From the NCBI GenBank assembly GCA_965223165.1, contig CBDCVQ010000016.1:310001-374000 (forward strand): a DNA stretch of 64,000 bases. The letters are read 5' to 3'. Position numbers and translations under genes: made by a program. Shown piece after piece: positions 32,732 through 41,442 of this stretch (position 1 is its first letter; the number at the start of each line of letters is the position of its first letter). This stretch comes from JABDMH01 sp965223165 (GTDB lineage Bacteria; Bacteroidota; Bacteroidia; Chitinophagales; Saprospiraceae). The notes under the pieces were generated by a model. That model was not told where the DNA came from, did not search any database, and was given only the letters and a program-made list of their open reading frames with translations.

Positions 32732-33862
32732 CTAGGATATCAGTACGTAGGCACCTCCCTGGTAGATCACATTGAGTGTACGCGTACCGTTGCCTGGCTC
32801 CCACGTGGCATACGTCACCAGGTACTTTTGCCCTTCCACAGCGGGAAACAACTCCAGCAATCTATTCGTGATGGTGGTAAATATCTGATCGTCAGGCCAC
32901 AGGCTCACATCGTAGTTGCCAAAGTTTGCCATACTAGCGGAGCCGGCACTATTGGTCCCTGTCGTGGCGGCAGCGATGGCGGCATAGTCCGCGGCTGTCA
33001 GGCTATACTTAATCGTATTATCGGGCACCCAGCCCGTACCGTCATGTCCAAAGTTTAGTACCTCGGAGGTCACCTGGAAATGATCATTGTAGAGCAACCA
33101 CTCGCCGCCTTCAAAAATGTAGAGGCCCACGTCAGGAATTGGACCCTGATTGTCATCGTCGTGGTTAAACTGAACGACCAGAATCGCTCCCTCGTCAATA
33201 AAGCGCGAATTATTTTCATTGAGGTAGACCGGCATCTTCTCCTTTCCTTCGTCACTGGTGCTAAAGTCTATGCCGCTTTCTCCAAAGTAGTCTCCGTATT
33301 CGTTGTCAGGGAGTATCCATACGTATTGCCAGCCATAGGCGACGGTGTAGACAGCGCGGGTCGTGAGCGTCTCGACACCGCTTCCGTTCCAAAACTCATG
33401 GGTGATGTCCATGTAGTCATGGTCTCGTCCATCCGGCTCTTTAAAGGTTGCGTAGATCGGAATATCCCTGCTTAAATTGCTGAAGTTGCCAAAGCGGAAG
33501 CCCAGCGCATCGTACTCCTCAGCGGTGACCGTGTAGCCTGAGGAATCCCGCAGATCAGGCGAACTACCGTTGAAGAAATCGTAGCTGACGAGGGCGGAAG
33601 AACCTTCGCCAAGGGCAGGAAAGACATCCGCTAGCACTACCGGCACGGCAGATTTCACGTCCTCATCTGAGCTGAAGTTGCCAAAGCGGGCGCAACTGCA
33701 GAAGTCGTCTGCGGTATCGTAGTCATCATCGACCAATGTGTATTCAATATCAGCAGCTACCGTGGATGGTATGTCCAGGGCCGCGATTTCGTCCTCCAAT
33801 GGGTTGCAACTCTGCAGAATGGCCAACGTGAGGACAATGGATAGAATATGTAAGATTTTCAT
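32732..33862 (-). CDS. Surface lipoprotein with an internal repeat, partner of the TonB receptor
   Basis: Protein of 376 residues from ATG 33862, with lipobox TLAILQSC (Cys near residue 16). I do not recognise a named family with confidence. Two stretches resemble each other: about residues 40-97 (CARFGNFSSDEDVKSAVPVV, then FPALGEGSSALVSYDFF) and about 283-355 (ANFGNYDVSLWPDDQIFTTI, then FPAVEGQKYLVTYATW); a third FGNFS occurs near residue 130. The protein is acidic and likely lies on the cell surface. It starts 19 bases after the TonB receptor stop, the arrangement of a SusD-like or other substrate-binding partner, although the sequence is not SusD-like. Confidence 0.75.
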   Translation of the reverse strand: MKILHILSIVLTLAILQSCNPLEDEIAALDIPSTVAADIEYTLVDDDYDTADDFCSCARFGNFSSDEDVKSAVPVVLADVFPALGEGSSALVSYDFFNGSSPDLRDSSGYTVTAEEYDALGFRFGNFSNLSRDIPIYATFKEPDGRDHDYMDITHEFWNGSGVETLTTRAVYTVAYGWQYVWILPDNEYGDYFGESGIDFSTSDEGKEKMPVYLNENNSRFIDEGAILVVQFNHDDDNQGPIPDVGLYIFEGGEWLLYNDHFQVTSEVLNFGHDGTGWVPDNTIKYSLTAADYAAIAAATTGTNSAGSASMANFGNYDVSLWPDDQIFTTITNRLLELFPAVEGQKYLVTYATWEPGNGTRTLNVIYQGGAYVLIS

Positions 33863-33881
33863 GATTTCCACTTTTTCTTGC

Positions 33882-36437
33882 TTAGAATCTAAGTTTGAGT
33901 CCAACATTCCAATTGATACCATAGCCATAGTACACACGTGAGGTAAAGGCGTCGTGATTAGCTCCGTCTTGGGCGTCCATCACATATTCCTCATTCGTGA
34001 GATTGTACACATTTCCGTAGAGTGAAGCTCCAAAGCCACCGAGATCAAAGTCATAAGCGACGTTGAGGTCGAAGGTGCCAAAAGCGGGTATCTGCCAGGA
34101 GTCTATGCCACGCTCGGCCTCATCCCCGCGGTCCGTAGGATCATAGTCAGCAAAAAGCTTATCGTAGTAGTTGTAGTCTAGCGCGATACGTAGCTCGGGC
34201 ATGAGATTGTAGTTGAGTCCAAAGGCCATCGTGGTCTGTGCTGCATCGCCCACGTGTAGATCAGCAATGAAGGCATCAACTTCTCCCACTTGGGTGTTGC
34301 CATCGAAGATCCCAAGGTTCTCAATGTCATTTTGCCAGGTCCAGTCCCCCAGGGAGATCATACCGGTAAAGCTGAGCAGACGGCTAGCCCGCCAGACACC
34401 GTCAAACTCGATACCCTGGTGGAGCGCATTCACACCAAGAATGTTGGCGACTAGATCCTCACCGTTAGGCCCCGTGAAGAAGTCTGTGTAGGTCCGGTCC
34501 TTCCACTCGGTACGATAGAGGTTGACATTGGCCGAGAAATTGCGCAGTCGAAGTCCGTAGCCGAGTTCGATGCTGAAGATCTTCTGATTCTCCGCATCGA
34601 CGTTGGGGTTCTCATTGACAAAGTTGGGAAAGACGGCATCAAATCCCGGTGCCTTTTCGAAGTATCCGATGTTGGTAAAGATGTTCTGAGTGGCATCCAG
34701 GTTGTAGTTGGCTCCCCCCTTGACGCCGTATCCGAAGAAGTTGAACGTACCCACCCGCTGATTGGGGTCGGAGTCCAGGTTATTGAAGTAGTCAATCCGC
34801 TCATAGCCCGTGTTGGCTGCATTGACCGACAGAAAGGCATCGAGCAGACCCTCTGAGTATTCCAATTGCAGGAATCCTCCCAACCAGTTCACAATGCCAT
34901 CATTGTGATAGTCGATGACACTACCCACTGTGGCGGCATGCACAGGATTATTGATATCGTCGTCGTCGAGCCAGTAGGTGGCACCAAGCAGATCCGTTAC
35001 CTCTCGGAAGTGCTCGCCCTTGTAGTATCGGTAGTCCAAGCCCGCCAACAGGGATAGATTGCCGGACAGCTCCTTGGTCAGGGAGGACAGCACGCCGTAC
35101 CACTGATGATCATTGCGTGAGGCACGTAGGATGGACTGTGCGCCAAAATCAGCCACCTCTTGGTTTTCCCTTACGATGCGGTCCAGATCGACCACGCCAT
35201 CCACTCGGTATTTGGGATCGTTAAATTTGTTTTCACCCAGGGTGCCGCCACCACCTCCCGATCCAAAGGATGCATAGGCAGAGGTAGCCAGCTCGGTGTT
35301 AGGACTGATGGTCCAATAGTGGTTGATACTCAGTTGCGGCTTATGGTAGAAGTTGTCTTCGATATGGACTACCTGGCCGTTCTTATATCCCCAGTCTGGA
35401 TTGTAGCGAATGCCTCTGGAGCTTTGTTCGTATTCGGAGAGGAGACTTTCGTCTTGCCGCTGACCATGCCTTTGCTTGGCTCCAATCGCGGTAAAGGTCA
35501 ATTCGTGGGCATCGCTGATCTTCTTGGCGATGTTTGCGTAGTAGGAATAGGATAGAAACTCGGTACCATCGACATATCCGTCTCCCTGCGTCTTGGCACC
35601 GGAAATGGTAAATGCCCAGCCATTATCACTCACACCGGAGGAAAGGCTGAAGCCTACCTTGGAGTACGCATCATTGCCCGTGGCAATGTAGGCATGACCG
35701 CCCTTTTCAAAATCGGTGGCTTTCGAGATGATATTGATGGTGCCTCCGATCGAAGGTACGGCTACCTTAGAAGCGCCGAGTCCCCGCTGGACTTGCATGA
35801 AGGAGGTCGCATCGGTGAGTCCGGCCCAGTTGGACCAAAAAACGCGCCCGTTTTCCATATCGTTGACCGGTACTCCATTGATGAGCACCGCCACATTTTC
35901 TGAGGAGAATCCTCGGACGTTGATTCGACCATCTCCAAAGCCGCCGCCCGCTTTGGTAGCGTATACCCCAGGCGTAGATTTTAGTATTTCCGGAAACTCC
36001 TGACTGCCAATCTTCGCTTCGATGTGCTTGGCACGCACCGTGGAGACGGCTACGGGTGTCTCGCGATCTCGTGCGACAGAGGCGATCACCGAAACTTCAG
36101 CTAGTCCGATGGCTGTGGTGACTAAGTGTACATCGCCAATGCTGATGGTTCCGCCGCCGACTTCGACTTCCATCTCCTCCGTTTGGTATCCAGTATAGGA
36201 GATGACAATCGTCTGTGCGCCCTGGTCGACATTCGTGATGGTAAAAGAACCATCCAGATCACTGACAGAGCCGGTGAGGGTCCCCTTAAGAAGGGCACTG
36301 GCCCCGATGAGTGGTTCTCCGGTATCACCATCGATGACCTTACCTGTCACAGAGCCCGTTTGGGCCGCTACCGACAGGCTGATCAGGGAGAACAAGGCGA
36401 GAAACCAGCATGTCCTTTTGTAAAAAAATTGACTCAT
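33882..36437 (-). CDS. TonB-dependent outer-membrane receptor with carboxypeptidase-regulatory-like N-terminus
   Basis: Protein of 851 residues. The signal peptide ends near SVAAQ. It is followed by a carboxypeptidase D regulatory-like domain (about 27-115; GSVTGKVIDGDTGEPLIGAS) and the plug domain (about 130-260; RINVRGFSSENVAVLINGVP and GGTINIISKAT). The rest is a 22-strand barrel ending in a C-terminal aromatic (WNVGLKLRF). SusC-specific plug features are not evident, so this is a general TonB receptor rather than a starch-type SusC. The genes that follow encode a lipoprotein and an exported EEP enzyme, which suggests uptake of a product of phosphodiester cleavage. A long, possibly structured leader precedes it. 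Confidence 0.92.
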   Translation of the reverse strand: MSQFFYKRTCWFLALFSLISLSVAAQTGSVTGKVIDGDTGEPLIGASALLKGTLTGSVSDLDGSFTITNVDQGAQTIVISYTGYQTEEMEVEVGGGTISIGDVHLVTTAIGLAEVSVIASVARDRETPVAVSTVRAKHIEAKIGSQEFPEILKSTPGVYATKAGGGFGDGRINVRGFSSENVAVLINGVPVNDMENGRVFWSNWAGLTDATSFMQVQRGLGASKVAVPSIGGTINIISKATDFEKGGHAYIATGNDAYSKVGFSLSSGVSDNGWAFTISGAKTQGDGYVDGTEFLSYSYYANIAKKISDAHELTFTAIGAKQRHGQRQDESLLSEYEQSSRGIRYNPDWGYKNGQVVHIEDNFYHKPQLSINHYWTISPNTELATSAYASFGSGGGGGTLGENKFNDPKYRVDGVVDLDRIVRENQEVADFGAQSILRASRNDHQWYGVLSSLTKELSGNLSLLAGLDYRYYKGEHFREVTDLLGATYWLDDDDINNPVHAATVGSVIDYHNDGIVNWLGGFLQLEYSEGLLDAFLSVNAANTGYERIDYFNNLDSDPNQRVGTFNFFGYGVKGGANYNLDATQNIFTNIGYFEKAPGFDAVFPNFVNENPNVDAENQKIFSIELGYGLRLRNFSANVNLYRTEWKDRTYTDFFTGPNGEDLVANILGVNALHQGIEFDGVWRASRLLSFTGMISLGDWTWQNDIENLGIFDGNTQVGEVDAFIADLHVGDAAQTTMAFGLNYNLMPELRIALDYNYYDKLFADYDPTDRGDEAERGIDSWQIPAFGTFDLNVAYDFDLGGFGASLYGNVYNLTNEEYVMDAQDGANHDAFTSRVYYGYGINWNVGLKLRF

Positions 36438-36866
36438 GATATGAAGGTTTATTGTAAAGTGAAATTAGGCATTTATAGCTCAGGGTACAAGGATCTTTGC
36501 ATCCATGCAACTCTCATAGAGTCAGCCCCGCAACCTTTAAATTTCTGAATGAAAGTTAATTGTTGATTGCGTTTGTCGCAAAGTTTCGGCCTGGAGATGG
36601 ATATGGAGGAAATGTGATCCCACGGTGCATGGTGCAATTTGTTTCATAGGGCAGTCATGATACCTACTGACCTCTCAAACCAGGATCAAGTTTGGGTGAG
36701 ATGGTCGTCTGATCCCTCACGCCACCGGTCCCACATTTGACTCTTAGTTTGGTCAAGTCTCATCCCAGTGGTGCATGGGGTCTCCCAAGAACACTCCCTT
36801 GTAATTTTGCTGCTCGCTGTCGTTTTTGTGGGTGACCATACCGATCTTTGCCTCTCATTTCGTTAT
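36438..36866. other. 429-base intergenic region upstream of the TonB receptor and patatin genes
   Basis: No gene is supported here. Near the TonB receptor start (36491-36522) lie several short inverted repeats described separately. The remaining 340 bases have no recognised promoter, terminator or RNA. Both divergent genes must be driven from this region. Confidence 0.5.
36491..36522 (-). promoter_or_regulatory. Overlapping inverted repeats in the 5' leader of the TonB receptor gene
   Basis: On the minus strand, ACTCT/AGAGT with a 3-base loop (36510-36522) is followed by TTGCA/TGCAA with a 4-base loop (36497-36510) and GGAT/ATCC (36491-36504). The last two share bases, so they cannot form together. 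The block ends about 54 bases before the start codon at 36437. It may be an RNA switch or an operator. No known riboswitch consensus fits. Confidence 0.25.
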
Positions 36867-37673
36867 ATGGCCATGATCAATCAGAAAGTACGGATAGGCA
36901 TTACCTTGTCTGGGGGCGGAGCAAGGGGATTCGCCCATATTGGGGTGCTAAAGGCATTGGAAGAGCATGGCCTCGCGCCCGACGTAATTTGTGGTACCAG
37001 CGCCGGGGCGATCATCGGGGTGCTCTATGCCTACGGGTATAGCCCGGAGGAAATCCGGAGGTATGCAGAGAAGAGCAAACTACGTAAAGTCTTTCGCCTA
37101 GTCTTGCCCCGCCGAGGCCTGAGCAATCAGGATTATGTGCTTAATCAGCTCCGTACCCTGGTGCCTGAAAATAGCTTTGATGCGCTTCAACGAAAGTTCT
37201 ACATCGGCGTGACCAATCTCAACGACGGTAAGCATGAGATATGGGAGGACGGTCCCCTGCATGACTTGGTCATCGCATCGTCGGCGGTACCCGGTATCTT
37301 TCAGCCGATCGAGATCAAGGGCAAGCTCTATGTGGATGGTGGCGTCATGAACAATATGCCGGCCCATGTGATCCGACAACAGTGCGATCTTTTGATCGCC
37401 AGCAATGCCGTGACCAAGGTCGCCAAGTCCTCCGAGCAGCTGAGCGGCCTGAAGAGTATCCTGGCCAGGGTCTTCGAGATCTCTTTGTGGTATCGGTCTC
37501 GGCTCCACTACGATGCTTGCGATCTGATCATCGAACCCGCTGGCCTCAACAACTACCACATCTTCAACTTCAGCCGGGCAAGTGAAATCTTTGAGTTGGG
37601 ATACCAGGCAGCCAAGCAGGAGCTGGTCAAGCTCCAGGAGTTGGACCTGGTGCCGGCCCCAAGGCAGGAATAG
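36867..37673 (+). CDS. Patatin-like phospholipase (RssA type)
   Basis: Cytoplasmic patatin-fold serine hydrolase of 268 residues. The oxyanion loop SGGGARGFAHIGVLKAL is followed by the nucleophile motif GTSAG near residue 45 and the catalytic Asp in YVDGGVMNN near residue 155, so the Ser-Asp dyad is intact. Family members hydrolyse acyl esters of lipids; the physiological substrate is unknown. The frame is open back to 36768, but the family begins close to ATG 36867 (MAMINQKVRIGITLSGGG). The stop abuts that of the convergent phosphoribosyltransferase gene. Confidence 0.88.
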   Translation: MAMINQKVRIGITLSGGGARGFAHIGVLKALEEHGLAPDVICGTSAGAIIGVLYAYGYSPEEIRRYAEKSKLRKVFRLVLPRRGLSNQDYVLNQLRTLVPENSFDALQRKFYIGVTNLNDGKHEIWEDGPLHDLVIASSAVPGIFQPIEIKGKLYVDGGVMNNMPAHVIRQQCDLLIASNAVTKVAKSSEQLSGLKSILARVFEISLWYRSRLHYDACDLIIEPAGLNNYHIFNFSRASEIFELGYQAAKQELVKLQELDLVPAPRQE

Positions 37674-38168
37674 CTACCGCAGGTAGACGGCCATCTGCTT
37701 TGTATTGCGGATCTGCACATCGATCTCCTCCTTGAGGGTCGTGGCGAGCGACAAGCCCACGTAATCGACCTGGATCGGAAAGGATTTGTGCTTGCGATCT
37801 ACCAGCACAGCCACCTCTACCTTCTTGGGTAGTACCTCCATCAGTGGCCTTAAGGCATAAAAAATCGTGCGGCCGGTATTGGCCACATCATCGATTACGA
37901 TGACGACCTGATTTTTCACTTTCTTCAAGGGGAGTCCCAACTCAATATCCCGCTCCAGCGGTTTTGCGGGACTGAGTCGGATGTGGGTGAGTACGATGGG
38001 AATCTCGGAGATTTTGCGCAGGGCTTTGTGTAGGAGGGAGGCGAAGAATGCCCCGTTGTTATTGATGCCGGCCAGTATGATCTGCTTCTCGTTGTAATTC
38101 TGCTCCAGGATCTCGATGGCCAGCCGTTGGATCTTCTGCTTTATCTGTGATTGGTTAAGTATTTTCAT
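37674..38168 (-). CDS. PyrR-like phosphoribosyltransferase
   Basis: Protein of 164 residues with the PRPP-binding loop VIVIDDVANTGRTIFYAL near residue 95 and the early strand IILAGINNNGAFFASLL. The layout resembles PyrR and hypoxanthine-type phosphoribosyltransferases. PyrR has uracil phosphoribosyltransferase activity and can act as a pyrimidine-responsive RNA-binding attenuator, but no pyr genes are adjacent, so a salvage role is equally likely. ATG 38168 (MKILNQSQIKQKI) was chosen over the longer frame, whose extra residues overlap the divergent Fe-S gene. Confidence 0.8.
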   Translation of the reverse strand: MKILNQSQIKQKIQRLAIEILEQNYNEKQIILAGINNNGAFFASLLHKALRKISEIPIVLTHIRLSPAKPLERDIELGLPLKKVKNQVVIVIDDVANTGRTIFYALRPLMEVLPKKVEVAVLVDRKHKSFPIQVDYVGLSLATTLKEEIDVQIRNTKQMAVYLR

Positions 38169-38218
38169 TTGAAATTCCGGAAATATGCCTTTCTTACGGG
38201 GGTAAGTTAGCCATTTCC

Positions 38219-39577
38219 ATGGGCCTGCCACAAATCATTTTCACCGTACTCATCGTCGTCGTCGGCTTCCTTTCCTGGCGATTGTATGGACGAATCATTT
38301 CCAACATCCGACTAGGCAAAGCATGGTCTCCGGAGACATCCCCGGCCCAGCGCTGGCGTCAGATGCTGCTCGTGGCCTTCGGCCAAAAGAAGATGTTCAA
38401 GCGATGGCTGCCTGCGCTCCTTCACTTGGCTATCTACTTGGCATTTGTCATTACCCAGATTGAGCTCATCGAGATTTTGGTAGACGGGATCAGTGGACAG
38501 CATCGGGTGTTTGCCAAGCCCCTGGGCGGGTTTTACACCTTTGTGATAGGTACGATTGAAGTGCTTTCGATCTTGGCCTTGGTCGCCACCGTTGCCTTTC
38601 TCTGGCGGCGGAATGTGCGACGGGTGGAGCGCTTCGAAAAACCGGAGATGCGTGGCTGGCCCAGGCGCGACGCCAATCTGATTTTGATCGGTGAATTGAT
38701 CTTGATCGTCGGCATCTTTAGCATGAACGGAGCCGATATGGTGCTGCAAGGACGTGGCGTGGCTCACTACCCATCCACGGGATCGCTGGCCGTCTCGGGA
38801 TGGATGGGACCCTGGTTGTTTGGCGGACTAGAGGTCGGGGCGCTGCAGGGTATCGAGCGATTTGGTTGGTGGCTGCATGTATTGACGGTCTTTGCCTTTA
38901 TCCTCTATCTACCCATATCCAAGCATCTGCATATTCTCTTTGCCTTTCCCAATACCTTCTTCGCTTCGGCGCGGCCGAAAGGCATGATGCAAAATATGCC
39001 CGCCGTGATGGACGAGGTCAAAAGCATGCTGGGCCTGTCCGACGCTGCATCGGCAGAAGGCGATATTCCAGAATTTGGCGCCAAGGACGTCATGGATTTG
39101 TCGTGGAAGAACATTATGGATGCTTACACCTGCACGGAGTGTGGTCGCTGTACGTCCGTCTGTCCGGCCAATCAGACAGGCAAGAAGCTCTCGCCCCGCA
39201 AGATCATGATGGATGTGAGAGATCGGAGTGAGGAAGTCGGGCGTAAGCTCAGGAGCAGGTCGAAGGACTACATCGACACCGGTCAAGGTGAGGGGAACAA
39301 GGCCCTGTCCAAGGCCAACTTTTCGGACGGTCAGTCCCTTTTTGACAGAATTACCAGGGAAGAACTCCATGCATGCACCACCTGTAATGCCTGTGTGGAG
39401 GCGTGCCCGGTACTGATCAACCCACTGGAGATCATCCTGGAGATGCGGCGCTACGAAATCCTTACGGAGGGTGGCGGGCCAGCGGATTGGTTGCCCATGT
39501 TTAACAGCCTGGAGAACAATGGGGCGGTTTGGCAGTTGGCGACAGAGCGAGATGCCTGGGCAAAGGAATCAGATTGA
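38219..39577 (+). CDS. Membrane-bound Fe-S dicluster oxidoreductase subunit (HdrD/GlpC-like N-terminal partner)
   Basis: Protein of 452 residues. The N-terminal 240 residues hold about five to six membrane helices. The C-terminal part carries two 4Fe-4S motifs: CTECGRCTSVCPANQTGK near residue 305 and CTTCNACVEACPVLINPLEI near residue 385. This resembles the membrane component of heterodisulfide-reductase-like or lactate/glycerol-3-phosphate oxidoreductase complexes that pass electrons between quinone and soluble partners. The next gene encodes the CCG-domain partner and starts 28 bases downstream, so the two probably form one complex. Substrate and direction are unknown. Confidence 0.87.
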   Translation: MGLPQIIFTVLIVVVGFLSWRLYGRIISNIRLGKAWSPETSPAQRWRQMLLVAFGQKKMFKRWLPALLHLAIYLAFVITQIELIEILVDGISGQHRVFAKPLGGFYTFVIGTIEVLSILALVATVAFLWRRNVRRVERFEKPEMRGWPRRDANLILIGELILIVGIFSMNGADMVLQGRGVAHYPSTGSLAVSGWMGPWLFGGLEVGALQGIERFGWWLHVLTVFAFILYLPISKHLHILFAFPNTFFASARPKGMMQNMPAVMDEVKSMLGLSDAASAEGDIPEFGAKDVMDLSWKNIMDAYTCTECGRCTSVCPANQTGKKLSPRKIMMDVRDRSEEVGRKLRSRSKDYIDTGQGEGNKALSKANFSDGQSLFDRITREELHACTTCNACVEACPVLINPLEIILEMRRYEILTEGGGPADWLPMFNSLENNGAVWQLATERDAWAKESD

Positions 39578-39605
39578 GTCAGAAATCCAATGCGTTAGTA
39601 GAGGA

Positions 39606-40391
39606 ATGCAAGAGCAAATACCGATCATGTCTGAGATACAGGAGGCGAGTCAAGAGCCGGAGATCCTCTTTTGGGTAGGCTGTGCAGGCAGCTTTGATCC
39701 ACGCGCCCAAAAGGTGACACGCGCATTTGTCCATATCTTGGAGGCAGCGAAGATCAAATATGCGATCCTCGGCAATGAGGAGCAATGCACCGGCGATCCC
39801 GCGAGACGTGCCGGCAATGAGTTTGTCTTTCAAATGCTGGCTTTGCAGAACATTCAGACACTCGATACCTACAATGTGCGAAAGATCGTGACGACCTGCC
39901 CGCACTGCTTCAATGTCTTAAAGAACGAGTACCCGGCCTTGGGTGGCGATTACGAAGTAATACACCACACCCAGCTGCTGCAACAGTTGCTGCAGGAGGG
40001 TAGAATCACTGTGTCGGCAGAGGCCCAGGAAAAAATGAGCGTTACCTATCACGACTCCTGCTACCTCGGACGGGCAAATGACATTTATGAAGTCCCTCGT
40101 GTGGTCCTAAACCATCTGCATTTGGACCTTGTTGAAATGGAGCAGCACGGGAGAAAAGGTCTGTGTTGTGGGGCAGGTGGGGCGCAGATGTTTAAGGAGG
40201 ATGAGCCTGGTGATATGGCTGTGAATGTAGCCCGCACCAAGGAGGCAATTGCCACAGATGCTAAGGTAGTTGCAGTAAACTGCCCCTTTTGCCTGACCAT
40301 GATGTCAGACGGTATCAAAGCTACGGAGAACGAAGAGGAAATGTTGGTCTATGATCTCAGTGAACTGATTTTGCAAAACATGTCTCAATGA
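39606..40391 (+). CDS. CCG-domain Fe-S protein (HdrB/GlpC/LutA-like)
   Basis: Soluble protein of 261 residues. Two Cys-rich CCG-type domains are seen: the first has WVGCAGSFD, EEQCTGDPARR and TTCPHCFNVLKNEYP, the second has HDSCYLGRAND, KGLCCGAGGAQMF and NCPFCLTMM. Such domains hold a noncubane or 4Fe-4S cluster that handles thiol/disulfide or hydride chemistry. The frame is open from 39471, but the family N-terminus (a short leader, then EPEILFWVGCAGSFD) supports ATG 39606, or ATG 39627 as an alternative. The stop overlaps the next start as ATGA, so the two genes are translationally coupled. Confidence 0.87.
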   Translation: MQEQIPIMSEIQEASQEPEILFWVGCAGSFDPRAQKVTRAFVHILEAAKIKYAILGNEEQCTGDPARRAGNEFVFQMLALQNIQTLDTYNVRKIVTTCPHCFNVLKNEYPALGGDYEVIHHTQLLQQLLQEGRITVSAEAQEKMSVTYHDSCYLGRANDIYEVPRVVLNHLHLDLVEMEQHGRKGLCCGAGGAQMFKEDEPGDMAVNVARTKEAIATDAKVVAVNCPFCLTMMSDGIKATENEEEMLVYDLSELILQNMSQ

Positions 40392-40870
40392 TGGTACAAG
40401 CTGACGTCTTGCGTCCCAGTGCTCGAATCTGGATTTATCAAAGCACCACGCCATTTACCAAGGAAGTGGAGGCGGCCATCCGAGATCGCCTGGGCACCTT
40501 TGTACCCCAGTGGACGGCGCACAATCGCCAATTGATGGCAGGATTTGAGATCTATCATGGGCGTTTTATCGTACTGATGGTGGATGAGGCTATGCACCAG
40601 GCCAGCGGATGTTCGATTGATTCGTCGGTCGCGTTTGTCCAATCGCTGGAGCGGGAGTTTGACCTGTCACTGTTTGACCGGATGTCTTTTTCCTATCAAA
40701 AAGATGGGCAGGTGCACACCGTGCCACGGCAAACGTTTAGTGAGCTATATAGGGACGGAGAGATTGACGATAGCACCCTGGTATTTGACAATCTGGTGAA
40801 GACCAAGGGAGCACTTGAGACGCAGTGGCTCAAGCCGTTGGCCGAGAGTTGGCACCGCCGGTTCGTCTAG
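40388..40870 (+). CDS. Conserved Bacteroidota protein of unknown function (often labelled ABC transporter ATPase)
   Basis: Protein of 160 residues without a Walker A motif, signal peptide or membrane helix. The signature HQASGCSIDSSVAFVQSLE near residue 73, the early RIWIYQSTTPFT and the late LVFDNLVKTKGALETQW with SWHRRF at the end match a protein widespread in Bacteroidota. Public records often call it an ABC transporter ATPase, which the sequence does not support. The invariant-looking Gly-Cys-Ser within the signature could be an active site. It is coupled by ATGA to the Fe-S pair upstream, so it may serve that complex. Confidence 0.8.
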   Translation: MMVQADVLRPSARIWIYQSTTPFTKEVEAAIRDRLGTFVPQWTAHNRQLMAGFEIYHGRFIVLMVDEAMHQASGCSIDSSVAFVQSLEREFDLSLFDRMSFSYQKDGQVHTVPRQTFSELYRDGEIDDSTLVFDNLVKTKGALETQWLKPLAESWHRRFV

Positions 40871-40879
40871 TCGTCGCTC

Positions 40880-41344
40880 CTACGTGAGGTTAACGACCTG
40901 TCGATCAAATGGATTGAGTGCCGTACCCACGACGTCGGCTTCGGCTTCCACTCTAAACTCCGATTTCACCGCTTTCACCGCTTTTGCCGCTCTGATCAGC
41001 CCCTTGAGCAGGAAGTTCTTGTCCTCCAGGTGATCCATGTGTGACTTTAGGAGATCAAAAGGCAATTCAAACTCGATTTCGACCGATTCTTGTTCGGGCA
41101 CTTCTATGAGGCGGTGGATAGTTCTTTCGGCAAGTAAGTATTCGTCTGTGCGTTTCTTCTTGCGCCGGCCGCGCACATATCGTTCGACCAGTTTAAGTTG
41201 CACAGACGAAACGGTCTGTGCATGCATCGAGGTAAACCGGATCGTGCCCTCGATCAAGCCAGTGGTCTTGGAGATCTCTTCGGGCAATATCAATTCCACC
41301 TTTACCCCTTCGATACCCAACCATTTTTTTACTCTCTTTAGCAT
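40880..41344 (-). CDS. Spo0M-like / arrestin-fold cytoplasmic protein
   Basis: Protein of 154 residues, no signal peptide. A beta-rich pattern with conserved blocks WLGIEGVKVELILPEEI, SVQLKLVERYVRGRRKKK, IEVPEQESVEIEFELPFD and SEFRVEAEADVVGTALNPFD resembles the Spo0M (sporulation-control M) family, an arrestin-like fold found also in non-sporulating bacteria. The biochemical function is unknown. It converges on the preceding unknown gene, with 9 bases between them, and is followed on the same strand by a TPR lipoprotein gene 98 bases upstream of its start. Confidence 0.7.
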   Translation of the reverse strand: MLKRVKKWLGIEGVKVELILPEEISKTTGLIEGTIRFTSMHAQTVSSVQLKLVERYVRGRRKKKRTDEYLLAERTIHRLIEVPEQESVEIEFELPFDLLKSHMDHLEDKNFLLKGLIRAAKAVKAVKSEFRVEAEADVVGTALNPFDRQVVNLT

Positions 41345-41442
41345 TCTTGGTTATCCTGTGACTACCTTCTAAAGGTACGGCTGGCCGTTTTTGTTCCAGC
41401 ATCTGATGGATCAACGCTGGCAACCCTTAGACAGAGTTTGCA

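Noticed and set aside
36438..36600. TPP or cobalamin riboswitch upstream of the TonB receptor
   Set aside because: GGGGCTGA and ATGCC resemble fragments of the TPP element, but CTGAGA and the ACCTGAT-type block are missing and the order is wrong. No B12-box was seen.
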